The translations under genes were made by a program, and so were the position numbers. The notes under the pieces are model-generated. The model saw nothing but the letters and a program-made list of their open reading frames with translations, searched no databases and was not told the DNA's origin. From Ulva prolifera (lineage: Eukaryota; Chlorophyta; Ulvophyceae; Ulvales; Ulvaceae), in the NCBI GenBank assembly GCA_023078555.1, contig CM041197.1:10695160-10759159 (forward strand): a stretch of 64,000 nt of DNA. The letters are read 5' to 3'. Within the stretch, counting starts at the first letter, position 1, and each line of letters opens with the position of its first letter. Positions 58,089-64,000 of the stretch are shown here, in pieces.

Positions 58089-58344
58089 GAAGCAACGAGT
58101 TCCTTGTTAGATGACTCCTCCCTTGATTATGTCATCTATATTCTTGGATCCCCAGATATGGATATCCCACAACACCGTCAGCAGTCCTCGCTCCGAGTCT
58201 GGACAACTGCATGGATAGGTTATGTGTCAGTGGCTTGCGCTCATTCACGCGCACTGGTATGTTGTTGCCCAATGTGTTTGTTTTGCAGTAGCACAACGTC
58301 TACATCAGATGGGTCTGTCAAGGAATGTGGGGCGCGGCGCCCGA

Positions 58345-58854
58345 GAATGGTTGGTGGGCCACCAACCATTCGGGAAGTCATGCATGTAAGCATCCATGCA
58401 CGGCGCGGCGCACAAGAATGGTTGGTGGGCCACCAACCATTCGGGCGGTCATGCATATGCATGACATATATCATGATGTAGGCTCCCCGGAATGGTTGGT
58501 GGGCCACCAACCATTCGGGCAGTCATGCATGTCACGATGCAGGCTCCCCAGAATGGTTGGTGGGCCACCAACCATTCGGGAAGTCATGCATGTAAGCATC
58601 CATGCACGGCGCGGCGCACAAGAATGGTTGGTGGGCCACCAACCATTCGGGCAGTCATGCATATGCATGACATATATCATGATCCAGGCTCCCCGGAATG
58701 GTTGGTGGGCCACCAACCATTCGGGCAGTCATGCATGTCACGATGCAGGCTCCCCAGAATGGTTGGTGGGCCACCAACCATTCGGGAAGTCATGCATGTA
58801 AGCATCCATGCACGGCGCGGCGCACAAGAATGGTTGGTGGGCCACCAACCATTC
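58345..58854. repeat. Satellite of eight 27-nt hairpins with a 206-bp higher-order period
   Basis: Eight copies of GAATGGTTGGTGG-G-CCACCAACCATTC, a perfect inverted repeat with 13-bp arms and one central base, start at 58345, 58416, 58490, 58551, 58622, 58696, 58757 and 58828. The steps are 71, 74, 61, 71, 74, 61, 71. The three spacer types repeat in order, each rich in ATGCAT/CATG palindromes. Frames stay open on both strands (VGGPPTIR, NGWWATNHSG) only because of the repeat. A second patch lies at 63489-63647. Confidence 0.95.
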
Positions 58855-61800
58855 GGGCAGTCATGCATATGCATGACATACGTCATGATACAGGCACACA
58901 GGGGGTAGGGCTGCACCGCTCACCCTGGGTGCGCCATCCGGGTGAGCCACAAAGGTTGGTTTCCCAAAGTTGCTAGAAACATGGCCATATGGCCAGATTC
59001 AGTGTCTATAGACATGCCTAAACTCTTTCGAATGCTATACAATCGTTCCGGGGGCGATAGGTGCCCAGGGCGTGCTGCTGTGCGTGCCTCTGTGTCTCTC
59101 CTCGCCATCGCAGCGCTTCCCAAAGTCACTCACTCGGTCCACTGGGACCGCGAGCGATTGTCATTCTGGAGTCAATGGTCCTTTATATGGTGTGTATTGG
59201 TGTCCGGCCGCTTCAATCTCTGTGATTTATGGCTTATTGACGTGCTCGCGCCATACCACTGCGGGCGACCTACATGGGTATATACACCGCAGGAGCGTGC
59301 AGACTGCTACCAGAGCGCCCGATACACGACCTACTTGCTTATAGTGTCGTTATGTCTCTGTTACGATGATGTGTGACTGCAGGCTTGACTCCAGTCCCGG
59401 GCCAAGTTCCGACTGTACGTGAGCTTCCCGCGGACAATTTTTACGAATCATAGCCGCGCACTCATAGTTGGAGCTGCCACGACTCTTATAATCGAATTGT
59501 TTGCGTCACGTGGCTCCTCCTCGCCCTGTGACTTGGTACCGGCGTTTACCTGGGGTTTCGTCTGGTTGACGTGCCATGGGACACTGTCGGCACGTTTGGC
59601 TGCATGGTCCCTCTGAGGTAAGGGGATCGATGCTGTTAAAGATACGTGTGCAACTATGCGCCATTTGGGGCTTTGTTTGTTAGCGATCGGCATGGACTAT
59701 GATGCTTTCCTTGCTGAAAGTGCTCTTCGAAGAGTGATCATTGGTGGGCTTCTACGCATGCTCTGGATTCCACTCCGCGCCCGGCCATCACCAGGCCGTT
59801 GTGGCGTCAATATATTCTTCTATTGCTGCATTTTGCGCGTTGGGAAGGCTGTGTGTCGGCCATCGCTTGCTCTTAGCCGTGCTGCTGTCCATTCTCCGGT
59901 TGACCCCCGTCGCCGGGCCTCTCTTCGTGGACGCATTGCCCGCACGTAGATGAATCATGTGGAAGGTAATGGCAATTCCGACTGGTTCTAGCGCGAATTG
60001 GATTGTCTCAAGCAGTATTGCCGGCTGGCTCACCCTGCATTGGCACATGCACCGGGTCTGCCTTCCTCCCTGATTGGAGGGTGAGTCGGCAGGGGTGGGC
60101 CACCTCCGCAAGCGTGAGCGGATCAGGTGTGTAACATCGCACATGCCATTGTCGCAGTGGATGATCAGCTAGCTAGATTCACGGTTGTGCATGTAGTGGT
60201 GATGATATGAATTACAAAGAATGTATTGGTGCTTGCACTACCACATGGAGCACGACACAGTGCTTGCGCCGACCCACCTAGCTACGTCTATGCATGTGGC
60301 AACCTACATCTGGCCACTGGCCTCTCCTCCTAGACAGTATCTTGATGACGCGTAGTCATGAAAAAATAAAAATGTTCGGTCTTGTCTGGAACGGGCAAGT
60401 CGGTAGCAAACCTGCATGCACGAGATTCAGTGAAGTGCCAATAATGCCGTTGACAATCAGAGCAGTTGTTCACATGTGTTGGCAGCATGCCCCATACCGG
60501 GACACACTGTGTACATGCAACACAATCAAAGTGGCATATATAGGCTTTGTGCTATAGGCCCTGTGTGCAACAGTACAACCGAGTGAACCTCAGCGGCTAC
60601 CAAGGAAACAACACGTCACCAGACAATCAACCAAGGTGGCAGCTGTGTTGTATAATTCTTCTTGCATGCCAAAAGAGACACATGGCAGTCGTTGAACACA
60701 CCTGTCATGCTGAGCATATACACATGTTGCCTGATCGAAACTTCAATTTCCATGCTAATCTGCAGTCAACACAGTCGCTGAGGAGTTTGTAACATTACGT
60801 CAGCTCAACGGCTCCGCACAAAAACAACGGGCTCGGGTCTTACCAGCCAATGGCAGATGGAGTAGACCTGGCCACCAGAGGCTGAATGTTGAACGAGCGG
60901 CTATAGAAAGCAAGCTTCTCATGGCATTGGCAATGCAAACGCTGCTGACCTGCAAGTAGTTGGTATGGTGAAAGCTCATGGCAGAACAGCCACCCAAGAC
61001 TTTCAGGGCATGAGCCATATCGGAGGAGATAAAGAGATATGCGTGCAGTAGTCGACTTACCTAGCGATGGTGGACCGTCAGTGACTATCGTCACCATGGC
61101 TGTGAGACTGTCAGAGTCAACTTGGTGTCTTCCTCTGATGCCTGCATATGTGGATCCATATTAGCTCAAGTAATCGGTATCTGATCAGCTCAGGACATTA
61201 CTAGATCATGATTACTTGCTTCTCGAGCACAGGTCTTCGTTGGATGGGGAACTGTCTGTGACGACGATGGTTTGACAGTTCAACGTCGGGCATAAGAGTG
61301 TAAGAAAGGAATTACGTGTCTGCAGCATGACTAATTACTGACTTGCATTACCGCTGGTTCCGCGTCTGAAGAAGTAGGCTTTGGTCTTCGCCAGGCCAGG
61401 GGGTCTGATCGTGTGGCACGCTGATCAACAACGCCAGCTTGTATGGGGTGCGCTTCATTACATCTGGCATGAGGAGCATACCATGCATTGTAAGGACTCA
61501 TTTGTTGCGTTGTCAACAGCGAGAACGCTATGAAGGTCCATTGTTTGCATAGTGTCGAGAGTTGCAGGTGCCGTTGCAGCGTGCAAACGCTGGCGAGCAT
61601 GAAGAACGGTCACTATCATGATAATATCAAACGGGCAGTGATGTGTATGAAAGCGACCAGAACTTGAGTGAAGGGAGGGCTGCCCGCATGCCACAACCTC
61701 GCAAGTGCTAGACATCGGCAACGTCGCCAGAGAAATACGGCATCTCACATTCCCTACAGTATTCAAGTTGCCCGACATTATCTGGACCCTGCTTATATTC

Positions 61801-62113
61801 TACAGCTGAGCCTAGGACAATCGTCAATCGAGCTTGACTGGCGACCTGCGTCACATTGTCGATGAGTGGCAACAAGGGGCCGCTGGTCAACACCCCAGCA
61901 AAAAATGTGCGCGGTCAGGTCAAGGTAGTTGTTCTGACAAGCGCTAGAGTGCACTACACCGATGACAAAGCACATTTTACAACTCAAAACACCTACTGAG
62001 ATGGTGTACATGCCTAAAAATCGAATTCTGAGCAATTCCCAGCATTCTAGATGTCCGCGCACACCCATCTCGCGCACCCAGCTTCTTGCACCCGGGTGCG
62101 CCAATCTCGTAGG
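58855..62113. other. No supported gene between satellite patches
   Basis: About 3.3 kb with short frames on both strands and no recognisable domain, RNA gene or transposon terminus. Overlapping frames at 59656-59953 are hydrophobic but unsupported by splice sites or known motifs. Confidence 0.4.
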
Positions 62114-62566
62114 CTCCAGTGCCCGAAAAATATGCAACTGTCCGGATTCAATCAATCACTGCTCTTATTGAATGACATTTTCCGCCAGTAATCAAGCTTC
62201 CATTACCCGGACCGCTACATTTCTTTTGGCTGACCTGCTGGGCCTGTTGGAGCTGGCTCTGTCACTCCAGTGCCCGAAAAATGTGCAACTGTCCGGAGTC
62301 AATCAATCACTGCTCTTATTTAATGACATTTTCCGCCAGTAATCAAGCTTCCATTACCCGGACCGCTACATTTCTTTTGGCTGACCTGCTGGGCCTGTTG
62401 GAGCTGGCTTTGTCACTCGAGTGCCCGAAAAATATGCAACTGTCCGGATTCAATCAATCACTGCTCTTATTTAATGACATTTTCCGCCAGTATTCAAGCT
62501 TCCATTACCCGGACCGCTACATTTCTTTTGGCTGACCTGCTGGGCCTGTTGGAGCTGGCTCTGTCA
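62114..62566. repeat. 3 x ~151-bp tandem repeat
   Basis: Units begin at 62114, 62266 and 62416 with CTCCAGTGCCCGAAAAAT or a one-base variant, and each ends in GAGCTGGCTYTGTCA. The copies are about 97-98% alike by eye, and the array ends at 62566. Confidence 0.93.
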
Positions 62567-63488
62567 CTCCAGTGCGGACACCAATCCAAGGCTACAGATT
62601 CAATTCGACATGAGCGTGCTGAACGAATCTGATCGCAGTCAATGGTAGCAGCAGATCGTCAATACTGCAACTGCGTAGGAACACTCAGGTCGACTTACGT
62701 CTGCGGCTGATGAGTGAGTACGTGAATAGACGTGCAAACGGCAAGGCCGAGTTTACGCCAGGCATCCAGTTCAATCGTACAAACGCATTCCTAAGCATGC
62801 CAAGCAGCTGAAACGGATGTCAAACATCCACGTCCACATGCTGCTCACGATTAAACGTGGCTCACGACGCGAAATGTGCACCTTCTTTGTCCCTGCATGG
62901 TCTGATACTCGATAGCGCTCGCCGAGGAGCCCATGTAATACGCACTTGGGCTTGATCACATCGAGAATGCACTAGAGCATATATACGGCCATTCAGAAAC
63001 CTCCCGCGCCAGTGATCAAGCTCACCATGCCCACCACAATGCCCCACACCTCCCAGCTGCACTCACCCATCCACGTGGGTCACTTCGGACACCCACGCGG
63101 CAACCGACCACTTAAGTGTCCCCAGCACGTGTCCATTGGGGCACATGTTGGTGTCTGGCATTCAGGATCCTGTATAATGCGAAGTTGGTCGACAGGTGCT
63201 GGGGTTTCCGGCCGGGCCCACCCACAAGACGCTCACCCCCGGATCTGGCTCACTCACAGCATGGGCCATTGACACCCCTCACAACACCTGAAACACCCAC
63301 CAACGCACATCAGCGGTGTCTACAATAAATCTACGCACCTATTAGCACCCAAAGGGCATGGGAATAGCATTAAATCAAGCATTACACACTCAACACGGAA
63401 GTTGCCATATGGCACACCCGCAAACGGCTCACCCACTTATATGGCCCACCTGGATGAGCACAAAGTGGCATAGGCCCTGTGCACCCCG
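62567..63488. other. No supported gene
   Basis: Short frames only. A CCCACC/ACACCC-rich stretch lies at about 63030-63300. Confidence 0.4.
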
Positions 63489-63647
63489 GAATGGTTGGTG
63501 GGCCACCAACCATTCGGGCAGTCATGTATGTGAGCATCCATGCACGGCGCGACGCACAAGAATGGTTGGTGGGCCACCAACCATTCGGGCAGTCATGCAT
63601 GTCATGATCCAGGCTCCCCGGAATGGTTGGTGGGGCACCAACCATTC
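63489..63647. repeat. Second patch of the hairpin satellite (three units)
   Basis: Hairpins start at 63489, 63560 and 63621 (steps 71 and 61), with the same spacers as the 58.3-58.9 kb array. The third hairpin carries an arm mutation (GGGGCACCAACC). Confidence 0.93.
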
Positions 63648-64000
63648 CAGTAGTCATGCATGTGACGAACCATGCGCGGCGTGGCGACTAAGAATTTCAG
63701 TGTTGTTTTTCTCTCGTTCACTCTTTTGTAACTACGAATGGACGGTGCTCCACCATCCGCTCTCGCGGACTCTTGAAAACGAACGGTGCGGGACTGCCCG
63801 CTCTAGAAGGCATGCAGAAGAACACTAAACGAACTTACGATGGTGCAGATGTATTCCGCGTGCCTCTTGGGATATGCAATGTGCATCAGCTATCAAGGCG
63901 AGACAGGACACCACGTGGAGGCACCACGTACGCAGCTAAATGATACATGTATACACTCGAAGGATTGCAACCCCAACACAACGCACTCAAACAAGGAACG
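63648..64000. other. No supported gene; third copy of the 37-nt dispersed motif at 63695-63731
   Basis: Nothing else is recognised before the window ends. Confidence 0.5.

Noticed and set aside
58345..58854. CRISPR-like array
   Set aside because: The spacers are themselves repeated in a fixed cycle, no cas genes occur, and the context is eukaryotic.
58325..58908. Frames reading VGGPPTIR / NGWWATNHSG repeats
   Set aside because: Several frames on both strands are open through the palindromic satellite, which is expected from its base sequence and is not evidence of a gene.
59656..59953. Overlapping hydrophobic frames as a membrane protein
   Set aside because: Two frames on the same strand are equally open over under 100 codons, with no start context, domain or splice support.

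Overview
The window looks like nuclear DNA of a microbial eukaryote. Secreted multidomain proteins are split by small phase-matched GT-AG introns. There are Ty3/gypsy and Ty1/copia retrotransposons, and a DNA transposon with plant-type CACTA termini. SRCR (scavenger receptor cysteine-rich) gene arrays together with CACTA elements and a chromovirus fit a green alga best, but I cannot exclude another algal or protist lineage, or an animal. Nothing in it looks bacterial.

Host genes: three tandem relatives of one secreted SRCR gene lie on the + strand. Gene A (from before base 1 to about 1202) is cut by the window edge and its last SRCR exon is a pseudogene. Gene B (4113-8040) has a signal peptide exon and three SRCR domains on five exons. 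Gene C (17608 to about 52690) has a signal peptide exon and four SRCR domains on eight exons. Gene C is split by a roughly 29.8 kb intron that holds a nested pair of CACTA transposons. SRCR units are bounded by phase-1 introns, as expected for a family that grows by whole-domain duplication.

Mobile elements: (1) A Ty3/gypsy chromovirus (9390-14327, minus strand) has 5-bp target duplications, gag cut down to its nucleocapsid end, and several disabling changes. (2) An outer CACTA element (21577-51041) sits in an intron of gene C. A nearly identical CACTA element (about 34616-48996) is inserted into the last recognisable intron of the outer element's own transposase gene. Each copy carries a plus-strand Tnp2-like transposase, a divergent minus-strand multi-exon accessory gene I do not recognise, and between them a 174-bp tandem array (13 units outer, 9 inner). 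(3) A Ty1/copia element (53493-57600, minus) has ACATG target duplications and one uninterrupted open frame of about 1023 codons, but no integrase domain.

Repeats and structure: a 94-bp loop-less palindrome (15653-15746) is joined to a 22-bp palindrome. A hairpin-bearing satellite with a 206-bp higher-order period lies at 58345-58854, with a second patch at 63489-63647. There are also 40-bp, 57-bp, 31-bp and 150-bp tandem repeats, long poly-G tracts, and a 37-nt motif found three times far apart.

The rest (about 1.2-4.1, 8.0-9.4, 14.5-17.6, and 58.9-64 kb apart from repeats) shows no gene I can support. Exon coordinates come from reading splice sites and codon phase by eye. No alignment or search was run, and GC content was not computed.
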